Below, piece after piece: positions 1 through 5,269 of a stretch of 5,269 nt of DNA. The DNA is taken from assembly GCA_902489675.1 (NCBI GenBank), contig CABUAP010000101.1, forward strand, positions 1-5,269. Reading direction: 5' to 3'. Position numbers and translations under genes: made by a program. The notes below the pieces were generated by a model. The model did not search any database. It was not told where the DNA came from and saw only the letters and a program-made list of their open reading frames with translations. The stretch comes from an uncultured Azospirillum sp. Lineage in GTDB: Bacteria; Pseudomonadota; Alphaproteobacteria; RF32; CAG-239. The stretch's first letter is position 1. Each line of letters opens with the position of its first letter.

Positions 1-1
1 A

Positions 2-700
2 TATTTGATTCCGGCAATTTGGGCTTTATGTTGGGGTAGCGTGGACGCTTATGCCTGGAGTTATGGCGAATTTATCTCCTGCAATTCTTTAAACCCAATG
101 CCTGCTGTCACGTTTAAAACTTCATACGGGCAGCTTGTACATGATTTTAATTTGTCAACGTCTGAAATTACCTCCAAAGCCTCCGGCATGGAAAAAGGAT
201 TTTTTGCCGAAGGGTTGGCACGCGCCGGCACCCGCAGTTCCATCCGGCTGCTGCGGTATTCGGTGCGGCAGCTCGATGCCAACGCTACCTGCATTTTGCC
301 GGCGGAAGTGGAATTTTTCTTCGGCTATAAAGAACCGGAGATTTTTGTTTCCAAAGATCTGGACAAAGACAGCTGCCGTTTTTCGGTGGTTATCCGTCAT
401 GAACAGGTTCATCAGCGGATCAATAAGTTGGTGCTGGAGTATTTTCTGCCTCTGATCAGCGATGAATTGCTGCAGGCGGTGAGAGATGTGAAAGCGGTAA
501 AAGTTTCGTCACCGCAAGAAGCCGAAGAAGGCGCTAAAGAATTGATGAAATATTACCGCGCCAGACTTAACCCGTTGCTTGAAACCTATGAAAAAGTATT
601 GGAAAACGAACAGCATAAATTGGATAATCTGACCAATTATCAAATGGAGTGGGATTTGTGCAAAAAATATGAAGCCGAACACAAGGATTCGGAATATTGA
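2..700 (+). CDS. Secreted HExxH-motif protein, putative zinc metallopeptidase (5' end outside window)
   Basis: The frame is open to the left edge, so the true start probably lies upstream; the TTG at 5 is only the first possible start inside the window. Residues are counted from that TTG (231 aa). Residues 2-17 are hydrophobic and end in AYA before a Trp, as in the h-region and cleavage site of a signal peptide, so export to the periplasm is likely. HEQVH (132-136) is the HExxH motif in which both His bind zinc and Glu activates water in zincin peptidases. It sits in a helix-like stretch after a segment rich in Phe and Glu. The third zinc ligand is unclear: E145 and E154 are candidates. Four Cys (26, 96, 124, 219) could form disulfides. 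Residues 168-228 are charged and helical, possibly coiled coil. The layout recalls the DUF922-type predicted secreted Zn-dependent proteases, but this is a resemblance and not an assignment. The substrate is unknown. Confidence 0.8.
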   Translation, partial: YLIPAIWALCWGSVDAYAWSYGEFISCNSLNPMPAVTFKTSYGQLVHDFNLSTSEITSKASGMEKGFFAEGLARAGTRSSIRLLRYSVRQLDANATCILPAEVEFFFGYKEPEIFVSKDLDKDSCRFSVVIRHEQVHQRINKLVLEYFLPLISDELLQAVRDVKAVKVSSPQEAEEGAKELMKYYRARLNPLLETYEKVLENEQHKLDNLTNYQMEWDLCKKYEAEHKDSEY

Positions 701-716
701 CTGCCGGTCTGCTTTC

Positions 717-739
717 TGTCAAAAATTGACAAATTTTTT
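717..739 (+). terminator. Weak hairpin plus T-tract, possible terminator of the HExxH gene
   Basis: TGTCAA (717-722) pairs with TTGACA (726-731) around an AAA loop, followed after AA by six T (734-739). It lies 17 bases after the stop at 700. The stem is only 6 bp, AT-rich, and separated from the T-run by two bases, so it is a weak candidate. The same bases hold repeated TTGAC/GTCAA words (718-722, 726-730, 741-745) that may instead be part of the promoter region. Confidence 0.35.
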
Positions 740-740
740 A

Positions 741-769
741 TTGACGCTGATCGCTAAGCATACTATACT
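741..769 (+). promoter_or_regulatory. Sigma70-type promoter for the lysozyme-like gene
   Basis: TTGACG (741-746) and TATACT (764-769) each match the -35 and -10 consensus at five of six positions and are separated by an ideal 17 bases. Transcription would begin near 776, leaving a leader of about 150 bases before the ATG at 927. A second -35-like word, TTGACA at 726-731, has no -10 box at suitable distance. The promoter faces the only downstream gene. Confidence 0.65.
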
Positions 770-775
770 GTATGC
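758..775 (+). promoter_or_regulatory. Operator-like dyad centred on the -10 box
   Basis: GCATAC (758-763) is the exact reverse complement of GTATGC (770-775), and the six bases between them are precisely the TATACT -10 box. A dimeric repressor bound here would block RNA polymerase directly. No regulator gene is visible in the window, so the binding protein is unknown. The dyad could arise by chance in AT-rich DNA, but the exact centring is suggestive. Confidence 0.4.
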
Positions 776-910
776 AGTTTAAAAAGTATTGTGTTTGATA
801 TTATTGTATGTATTTCTGCAGCAGCACCGGAAAAGTGTTGGATTATGATGCGTTCAAAATATATCAGAGATATACAGTCTTTTGAAACTTAATAGTCTTT
901 TGTTAAATTA

Positions 911-929
911 CATAAAAAATTTTTTTATG
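911..929 (+). repeat. AT palindrome overlapping the ATG of the lysozyme-like gene
   Basis: CATAAAAAA (911-919) and TTTTTTATG (921-929) are perfect inverted repeats around a single central T (920). The last three bases are the proposed start codon. The A6/T7 run would give a curved or easily melted segment. No Shine-Dalgarno-like sequence is present within it, which makes the start choice here less secure. Confidence 0.45.
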
Positions 930-2042
930 AAGAACATTTTTTCAGTGAAGACCGTTGACGGTCGTTGGTGGCAAGGGAAACTATCCGTTCGCTACAATCT
1001 GTTTACCGTGCTTAAAATGCTGCTCGGCCTTGTTATCGTTCCGTTTATTCTTCTTTTCTATATCGGAAAGGGGTTGTATCGGGGACTGGTATGGCTGGCC
1101 AAACGTCTGAAACCGCTGGGGCTGGCGTTTGCCGCACTGGTTGTTGCTTTTTGGGCATGGCTCCGGCAGGCTTTTAAGCGCAAACCAAAGGTGACGACAG
1201 AACCTCCTTTTGAAGCGGAACCTGATGATGTTTCGGTCCAAACGCAAGGTCGTGATGATACGGCAATGTGGAAGGAGTTACCAAACTGGGATAACGTTTC
1301 AGTTCAAACACAAGGTCGTGATGATCGTTGGCTGTGGTGGCTGTTGCTCTTATCGCTGCTGGTTGCAATGGTCGGTACATGGCGCAGTTGTTCTTCTGTC
1401 GAAGACGACTATTATGTCGATGAACCGAGGATTGTTTATGATCAGGCTTTCGATGAAGTGATTGTGGCTCGTGCTTATCTGGACGGCGTGCAGGAAAAAG
1501 TTTCCGGCAGTTGTCCACGCGCGCTTGTCGGTTTTAAGTTTATTAACGACAAACCGGTAGGGGAATTTAACTTTGAGGGCATGACTTATGATCAGGCTGT
1601 TGAGGTTGTTGCCCGTGACTGGAAACCGTTGGTTGTTGACCGGCTCAATCCCGAAATCGTTTTAAGCAAACAGCAGATGGCAGTGGTGACGCTTGCGGCT
1701 ATGCGAATGGGGAAAAACGGTTTTGCCCGCTCAACCTTTTTGCAAAAAGTCAATGAAGGCGATTTGAATGGCGCCGGCGAATGGCTGTTGCTGCAAAAGA
1801 AAGACGGTTCGATTTATCCGACCGGTGATGAGCCGAAACAGTATTTCTATATACTGCGTCTGCTCTGGAACGGTGAGCTGTCAATCCGTGAACTGCTCGA
1901 TTTTCCGATGTTCTCTTACAAAGGGATCAATATCAACTCCGTTTATACGGTTGACGGCGACTATATTTATACGCCGGAAGTTGAAAGCAAGCTGCTGCGG
2001 GGAAATTATCCGACACCGAGAGAAGCTTTGGAGCTTTGGTAA
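927..2042 (+). CDS. Membrane-anchored GH24 (phage-type lysozyme)-like protein
   Basis: The ATG at 927 gives 371 aa; an in-frame TTG at 882 would add 15 residues, and neither start has a clear ribosome site. Hydrophobic segments lie at about 25-47, 64-83 and 135-152. The acidic stretch after the third suggests that the C-terminal domain is periplasmic. The linker between segments 2 and 3 carries VSVQTQGRDD twice (102-111, 124-133). The domain at about 170-314 follows the order of GH24 endolysins: E177-x8-D186 within an EVIVARAYLD stretch matches the catalytic Glu and Asp spacing of T4 lysozyme; a GMT helix start is at 218-220; the hallmark RSTFLQKVNEGD lies at 268-279; and the closing LLW is at 312-314. 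About seven extra residues follow D186, and the usual Thr-Ile-Gly-x-Gly reads LVGFK, so the catalytic Thr appears lost. Some 57 residues after LLW are not recognised. It may cleave peptidoglycan weakly or only bind it. There is no holin gene or other phage gene nearby, so it looks like a cellular protein and not a prophage lysis gene. Confidence 0.82.
   Translation: MKNIFSVKTVDGRWWQGKLSVRYNLFTVLKMLLGLVIVPFILLFYIGKGLYRGLVWLAKRLKPLGLAFAALVVAFWAWLRQAFKRKPKVTTEPPFEAEPDDVSVQTQGRDDTAMWKELPNWDNVSVQTQGRDDRWLWWLLLLSLLVAMVGTWRSCSSVEDDYYVDEPRIVYDQAFDEVIVARAYLDGVQEKVSGSCPRALVGFKFINDKPVGEFNFEGMTYDQAVEVVARDWKPLVVDRLNPEIVLSKQQMAVVTLAAMRMGKNGFARSTFLQKVNEGDLNGAGEWLLLQKKDGSIYPTGDEPKQYFYILRLLWNGELSIRELLDFPMFSYKGININSVYTVDGDYIYTPEVESKLLRGNYPTPREALELW
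1230..1325 (+). repeat. Tandem in-frame 30-bp direct repeat encoding VSVQTQGRDD
   Basis: Copy 1 is 1230-1259 and copy 2 is 1296-1325, offset by 66 bases (22 codons). The copies differ at three bases, all third-codon positions and all synonymous, so the ten residues are identical. They sit in the linker between the second and third hydrophobic segments of the lysozyme-like protein, predicted to be cytoplasmic. The identical peptide with diverged codons suggests selection on the peptide, perhaps as a short binding motif. Confidence 0.85.
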
Positions 2043-2060
2043 GTCGGAGAATGAAGTAAG

Positions 2061-2096
2061 AAAAGTCCTTCTGCCTTATGGCGGGAGGACTTTTTT
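2061..2096 (+). terminator. Strong intrinsic terminator after the lysozyme-like gene
   Basis: The arm 2061-2075 (AAAAGTCCTTCTGCC) pairs with 2080-2094 over 15 positions, two of them G-U in RNA, around a four-base loop TTAT. The right arm runs into six T (2091-2096). It begins 18 bases after the stop at 2042. This is a textbook rho-independent terminator and should separate the lysozyme-like gene from the gene that follows. Confidence 0.9.
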
Positions 2097-2097
2097 G

Positions 2098-2125
2098 TTG
2101 ACTAAAACGTGGACAAAAGTATCAT
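2098..2125 (+). promoter_or_regulatory. Sigma70-type promoter for the 641-aa hydrolase-like gene
   Basis: TTGACT (2098-2103) and TATCAT (2120-2125) each match consensus at five of six positions with a 16-base spacer. It starts directly after the T-run of the preceding terminator. Transcription would start near 2132, about 40 bases before the ATG at 2172. The position makes independent transcription of this gene likely. Confidence 0.55.
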
Positions 2126-2171
2126 TTCGTGTTAGAGTTAAAAAAAGTAACAATATGGGGCATGATATCAT

Positions 2172-4097
2172 ATGCTTAAAAGCGAGGCTTTAGGTCAATT
2201 ATCAACGATTTCCGCACAAAACGATCGCCGTTTTGAGGATTTTGTAAACAGTTATAGAGTTATGAAGGACATTGTCGGCGCATTTCCCGAATTGTCCGAT
2301 TATGTTTTGCCGATCGTACGGCAAACGGCGGCAGATAATGGATTTAATCCCGATGTGCGTCCGGAGGCTGTTGATGTATTTACGGCCGCGGCGGCAAATG
2401 TTTCTGCTGAAAAAGTGTTAAAAGAAATGGGATTGGCTTTTGAGCGGGTACCGTCTTTTGCTTTTGCCCTGATGCCCGAGCTTTTGAAAACGCAGCCACA
2501 ATTGTCAAGCGCCTTGTTCGATTTGGCCATAAATAAGATTTCAACCCTTGATGCTAACCGTTCATATCCGGCGTTTGCCGGGATAAAGGCAGCCATGCTT
2601 AATGCTTCTGACCGGGAAACTGCCGAAATGCTTGCGATCGTTTTTGCACCTGGTGCAGAGGAGAAAAAGCTTGCCGGTATGTTCTATTGTTCGCTGGGAC
2701 AAATTTATGTACAGCATCCGAAGCTTAAAGAGCAGATATTTTCTCTGCTGGAAAATCCGGAATATCTGACACCGCAAAGGTATGATGCCTTGTTTGCAAA
2801 TCTTGGACAAATAGCTTTGTTTGATACTGCCGAACGCGAGCGTGCGCTGACTTTAATTGGTGCTTATGCCGGCCGGACGGATAATACCCCGGCGTCGATG
2901 GCGGCGGCATATAAAGCCATCGGCGGGCTGTTGCCGGATGCAGATCCCAAATTAAAGAATAAGCTGGAACAAATGCTGCGTAACGGTTTGGAAAATCCGG
3001 CCAATAATAAAGCTTCTCAAAAAGCTGCTTGGCGTTTGCTTGGTGATTATGATAATTTGTGCAGCAATGTTTTGTTTTATCGTCGCGGAGAAAAAAGCGA
3101 AGAAAATGAATTTGGCTTGAAAAAACAAGACAATATTGATGCTGACGAGGTCTGTGTTTTGGTACTCGGCGGTGACGGTACTCGTACGGAGAAGGTTTTG
3201 AACGGATATCTCAGCGACATTTACCGATTGCTGAGAGAAAATGATTTGCATGAAAAGGCGGCCGTGCTGGGTGTGGTCTATGATTTTGGCGAATATATGA
3301 ATGTCAATTATGCCCGCAGCAGCCAGATGGAAAAATACGGACGGAAAATCCGTTTGAATCGTGAGTTGACGCCGGACACACTCAATCCGAAATATGTGCG
3401 GGAAATTTTTAACAAAGCTGTTTTGCCAAGGATTTCGACTGATGGCGGAAAACAACGCTTAAATGCTGCCGAGGCGGCCGCGCGCATCAGACGCTTGAAT
3501 ATCGTAGCGCACTGCCACGGCGCTTATACGGCGCTCATGCTGGAACAAATGATGCAAACTAAAATGGAAGAACTGGGCTACAGCCGGCAAGAAAAAAAGT
3601 TTATTCAAAAGCAACTGATGGTGGTGGCGCAGTCGCCGTATTGTCCGCTCGGACAATCTCAGTCTACTTTTGTGTCATTTGCTTCTGTCAAAGATGATGA
3701 AGTCAGCCATTATAATAACTTTGAGGCGGCCGTGCGCAAAATAAATGACCGTCAAAATATTCCTCTCAGCTACTTTCCCGATCGGCAGGGAAATATTTTT
3801 CTGGTTGGGGATATGGGAAAAGAATTTGATCAGCATAATTTCTGGGGATATCATCCGTCGTCGGAAATGACCAGAGAAGGGCAGGCACTGATTGCGTTGT
3901 CGGCCAAAGTGCTGGTCGGCGGTGTGAAAAATGCTTTGTCAAATAATTCGAATATTCCGGAAATTGAACATCTGGCAGCGGATACCGAAGAAAGTAAAAA
4001 GCTTTTTAAGACAATATGCGACAACGGTAGGGAAATTTATGCTCAGATCACGGCGGAAAGTATCGCCCGCCGCAAAGTTTTCAATCACGATCGCTGA
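2172..4097 (+). CDS. Helical-repeat / alpha-beta hydrolase-like fusion protein with Cys nucleophile elbow
   Basis: Family not recognised. The ATG at 2172 is the first start after an in-frame TGA at 2163; GGGG at 2157-2160 is a weak ribosome site. The protein has 641 aa and no signal peptide or membrane segment, so it is cytoplasmic or exported without a leader. Residues 1-295 are almost entirely helical, with repeated Ala/Leu-rich helices that suggest a solenoid or scaffold. Residues about 325-590 show alternating strands and helices like an alpha/beta hydrolase: strand VCVLVLGG at 327-334, followed by a GGDGT turn that could form the oxyanion hole; strand RLNIVAHCHGAY at 441-452, where C448 takes the nucleophile place in the A-H-C-H-G elbow; strand VSFASVKDDEV at 501-511, placing D507 or D508 as the acid; and H555 (or H561) after strand IFLVGD as the base. 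Cys instead of Ser occurs in dienelactone hydrolases and PHA synthases, but nothing else here points to either. The hydrolase fold and triad are inferred from pattern alone; the substrate is unknown. Confidence 0.85.
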   Translation: MLKSEALGQLSTISAQNDRRFEDFVNSYRVMKDIVGAFPELSDYVLPIVRQTAADNGFNPDVRPEAVDVFTAAAANVSAEKVLKEMGLAFERVPSFAFALMPELLKTQPQLSSALFDLAINKISTLDANRSYPAFAGIKAAMLNASDRETAEMLAIVFAPGAEEKKLAGMFYCSLGQIYVQHPKLKEQIFSLLENPEYLTPQRYDALFANLGQIALFDTAERERALTLIGAYAGRTDNTPASMAAAYKAIGGLLPDADPKLKNKLEQMLRNGLENPANNKASQKAAWRLLGDYDNLCSNVLFYRRGEKSEENEFGLKKQDNIDADEVCVLVLGGDGTRTEKVLNGYLSDIYRLLRENDLHEKAAVLGVVYDFGEYMNVNYARSSQMEKYGRKIRLNRELTPDTLNPKYVREIFNKAVLPRISTDGGKQRLNAAEAAARIRRLNIVAHCHGAYTALMLEQMMQTKMEELGYSRQEKKFIQKQLMVVAQSPYCPLGQSQSTFVSFASVKDDEVSHYNNFEAAVRKINDRQNIPLSYFPDRQGNIFLVGDMGKEFDQHNFWGYHPSSEMTREGQALIALSAKVLVGGVKNALSNNSNIPEIEHLAADTEESKKLFKTICDNGREIYAQITAESIARRKVFNHDR

Positions 4098-4124
4098 ATA
4101 TTTACCGTTATTTGAGTAAATATT
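4097..4124 (+). terminator. AT-rich hairpin at the end of the hydrolase-like gene
   Basis: AATATTTAC (4097-4105), whose first base is the last base of the stop codon, is perfectly complementary to GTAAATATT (4116-4124) around a ten-base loop. Only a broken T-run (ATTTCT) follows, so termination would be inefficient. It may instead stabilise the 3' end or act as an operator for the next gene. The stem has only two G-C pairs counting both arms' ends, so it is weak. Confidence 0.35.
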
Positions 4125-4215
4125 ATTTCTCTGCCGAAAGTAGTGAATAAATCGTAAAAATTGTTTGAAAAGTAAACCAAATTAAATTAATCAAAACCAT
4201 AAGTTCATAACTGCT

Positions 4216-4220
4216 AGGAA
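4216..4220 (+). promoter_or_regulatory. Ribosome binding site of the AlgJ/AlgX-like gene
   Basis: AGGAA lies six bases before the ATG at 4227. It is the clearest Shine-Dalgarno sequence in the window and fixes this start. No convincing promoter was found in 4125-4215: TTGTTT (4161-4166) with TAAATT (4183-4188) is possible but poor. Confidence 0.7.
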
Positions 4221-4226
4221 CAAGAC

Positions 4227-5269
4227 ATGGGACGGAAACGTATTATTATTACGGTTATCATAACCGTATTGTTAGTTATATTTGCTCAACCATTATACTC
4301 AACAGCCAATATATTGATGGAAGCTGTAAACAGCCGCAACAACAAAACGGTGCGGATTGATTTATTTAAAAACGGCGACGCGGACAACCGCTTGATATTT
4401 TCGGAAATGTCGAAGTTTGTTTTTTCTAAAGACCGTTGTTTGGACGGCAAACAAAAAGCGGGTTGTTATGCGCTTGAGGGCGGGTTGAAGTCTAAATGGC
4501 GGGAGTATCAATTAAAAATGAAAGCCGCAACTGACGGGGAGATCCTGCTTGTTTTGAAAAGCCCGCTTAAAGGTGGAAATGTAACTCAGACAGATTTTCG
4601 CCGTCTGAAGGTCAACGGTAAGGAAGTTTTTGGGGAAGAAAAAGCGTTTTCGGTTCAAAATCCTTATGAATACAGGCATAAATTAAAAAAAGACGAGGTG
4701 TTGCAGTTGTCGTTTGAAGCACGGCGGCATCATTTTTCATTGGCTGATTTGAATGAGGCCAATCTCAATTATAAAATGCTGTTGACCGTTATCGTTATTT
4801 CCTTTTTACTTTCGTTTAAGTTGGTTGCTTATGCGGCAAAGTTTAAATTAGCAGAAAATAACAGCCGGATTGACATTGTTTTTCTTTGCGTCTTTTTTGC
4901 GCTGTTGTTTATCCCAATCACCAAAATTGATCGGTCCGTCAATTCAGCCAAAGAAAACCGGCGGTTGGCGGTTTATAAGCCGTTATTATCTCCTCAGGGG
5001 TTGAATAATAAATTCGGGCAGAATTTTGAAGCCTGGTTTAATGACCGTTTTAATGGCCGTGATGCGATTATTTCTTTTTATTCCAGTCTGCAAATGCATT
5101 TAAACAGCAAGGTGAACGGCAAGGTTGCTTTTTTTAATAAAAAAACACATTGGTTGTTTAGAAATGGACATCTGAAACAAAGAATTTTGCCCAAAACACA
5201 AGAAGATGAAATTTTGCAGGAATTGAAAATTGCCTCTGATTTCTTTTCGCAGAACGGTATTAAGGTTTA
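4227..5269 (+). CDS. Membrane-anchored AlgJ/AlgX-like polysaccharide O-acetylation protein (3' end outside window)
   Basis: The frame stays open to the right edge; 347 residues are visible. Residues 6-20 form an uncleaved signal anchor or signal peptide. Residues about 30-175 are a polar, probably beta-rich extracytoplasmic domain with a Cys pair (71, 80) not usual for the family. Two membrane segments follow at about 184-202 and 215-232. Then comes a stretch typical of AlgJ/AlgX/DHHW-type SGNH proteins: ENRRLA (243-248), FEAWFNDRFNGRD (267-279), and NGKVAFFNKKTHWLF (297-311) corresponding to the family's x-G-K-x-G-W-L-F strand. These proteins transfer or help transfer acetyl groups to exopolysaccharide in the periplasm, working with an MBOAT membrane protein such as AlgI. 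The catalytic Asp-His and Ser blocks would lie beyond residue 347 and cannot be checked. An AlgI-like partner may lie just downstream. Family assignment is from recognised sequence pattern. Confidence 0.8.
   Translation, partial: MGRKRIIITVIITVLLVIFAQPLYSTANILMEAVNSRNNKTVRIDLFKNGDADNRLIFSEMSKFVFSKDRCLDGKQKAGCYALEGGLKSKWREYQLKMKAATDGEILLVLKSPLKGGNVTQTDFRRLKVNGKEVFGEEKAFSVQNPYEYRHKLKKDEVLQLSFEARRHHFSLADLNEANLNYKMLLTVIVISFLLSFKLVAYAAKFKLAENNSRIDIVFLCVFFALLFIPITKIDRSVNSAKENRRLAVYKPLLSPQGLNNKFGQNFEAWFNDRFNGRDAIISFYSSLQMHLNSKVNGKVAFFNKKTHWLFRNGHLKQRILPKTQEDEILQELKIASDFFSQNGIKV

Noticed and set aside
767..778. ACTGTATGCAGT as a LexA/SOS box
   Set aside because: It has only a four-base interior and does not fit the E. 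coli CTG-N10-CAG or the alphaproteobacterial GTTC-N7-GTTC spacing.
1380..1395. Lipobox-like Cys after the third membrane segment of the lysozyme-like protein
   Set aside because: The residues before the Cys read W-R-S, which does not fit the lipobox, and the segment is internal.
927..2042. Prophage lysis cassette
   Set aside because: No holin, spanin or phage structural gene lies on either side, and the protein's three membrane segments and long linker are unlike an endolysin.
1768..2193. 141-aa + strand ORF spanning the end of the lysozyme-like gene and the start of the next
   Set aside because: It runs through a strong terminator and promoter in a different frame from both real genes; its protein is Cys/Ser/Arg-rich in the manner of an out-of-frame shadow.
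3168..3182. GGDGT motif (residues 333-337 of the 641-aa protein) as in NAD kinase or diacylglycerol kinase
   Set aside because: The surrounding sequence lacks the other kinase motifs, and the following strands fit an alpha/beta hydrolase with this turn as a possible oxyanion loop.
2952..3455. 167-aa minus-strand ORF opposite the hydrolase-like gene
   Set aside because: It is fully antisense to a well-supported gene, with no start signal or recognisable domain.

Overview
The window is a piece of a bacterial chromosome (moderate GC, roughly mid-40s percent by eye) carrying four genes, all on the + strand. Spacing is loose, and each gene appears to have its own control signals. Signal peptides, periplasm-facing domains and an AlgJ/AlgX-like protein indicate a Gram-negative bacterium, probably a proteobacterium. 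Protein style is reminiscent of uncultured host-associated Alphaproteobacteria, but no marker gene is present, so the taxonomy is only an impression. No tRNA, rRNA, CRISPR array, transposase or IS end was seen.

Layout: (1) positions 2-700, the 3' part of a secreted protein with the tail of a signal peptide, an HEQVH zinc-peptidase motif and a helical C-terminus. (2) 701-926, a 226-base gap with a good sigma70-type promoter (TTGACG-N17-TATACT) whose -10 box lies in the centre of a perfect 6+6 dyad. (3) 927-2042, a membrane protein with three hydrophobic segments, a linker carrying two copies of VSVQTQGRDD, and a C-terminal domain resembling phage-type GH24 lysozyme that keeps the E-x8-D pair but seems to lack the catalytic Thr. 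(4) 2061-2096, a strong intrinsic terminator, followed at once by a promoter. (5) 2172-4097, a 641-residue protein with no leader, made of an all-helical N-terminal half and an alpha/beta-hydrolase-like C-terminal half whose nucleophile elbow carries Cys (AHCHG) instead of Ser. (6) 4227 to the right edge, the N-terminal 347 residues of a membrane-anchored AlgJ/AlgX-like (SGNH-type) polysaccharide O-acetylation protein with an unusual extra periplasmic domain.

Three of the four products look directed to the envelope or periplasm: a peptidase candidate, a lysozyme-like wall-binding or wall-cleaving candidate, and a polysaccharide acetylation candidate. The fourth is a cytoplasmic or leaderless hydrolase-like protein. 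A shared role in cell-envelope remodelling is possible. However, the strong terminator and separate promoters argue against a single operon, so a functional link is inference only. The most unusual items are the membrane-tethered lysozyme-like protein and the helical-repeat/Cys-hydrolase fusion.
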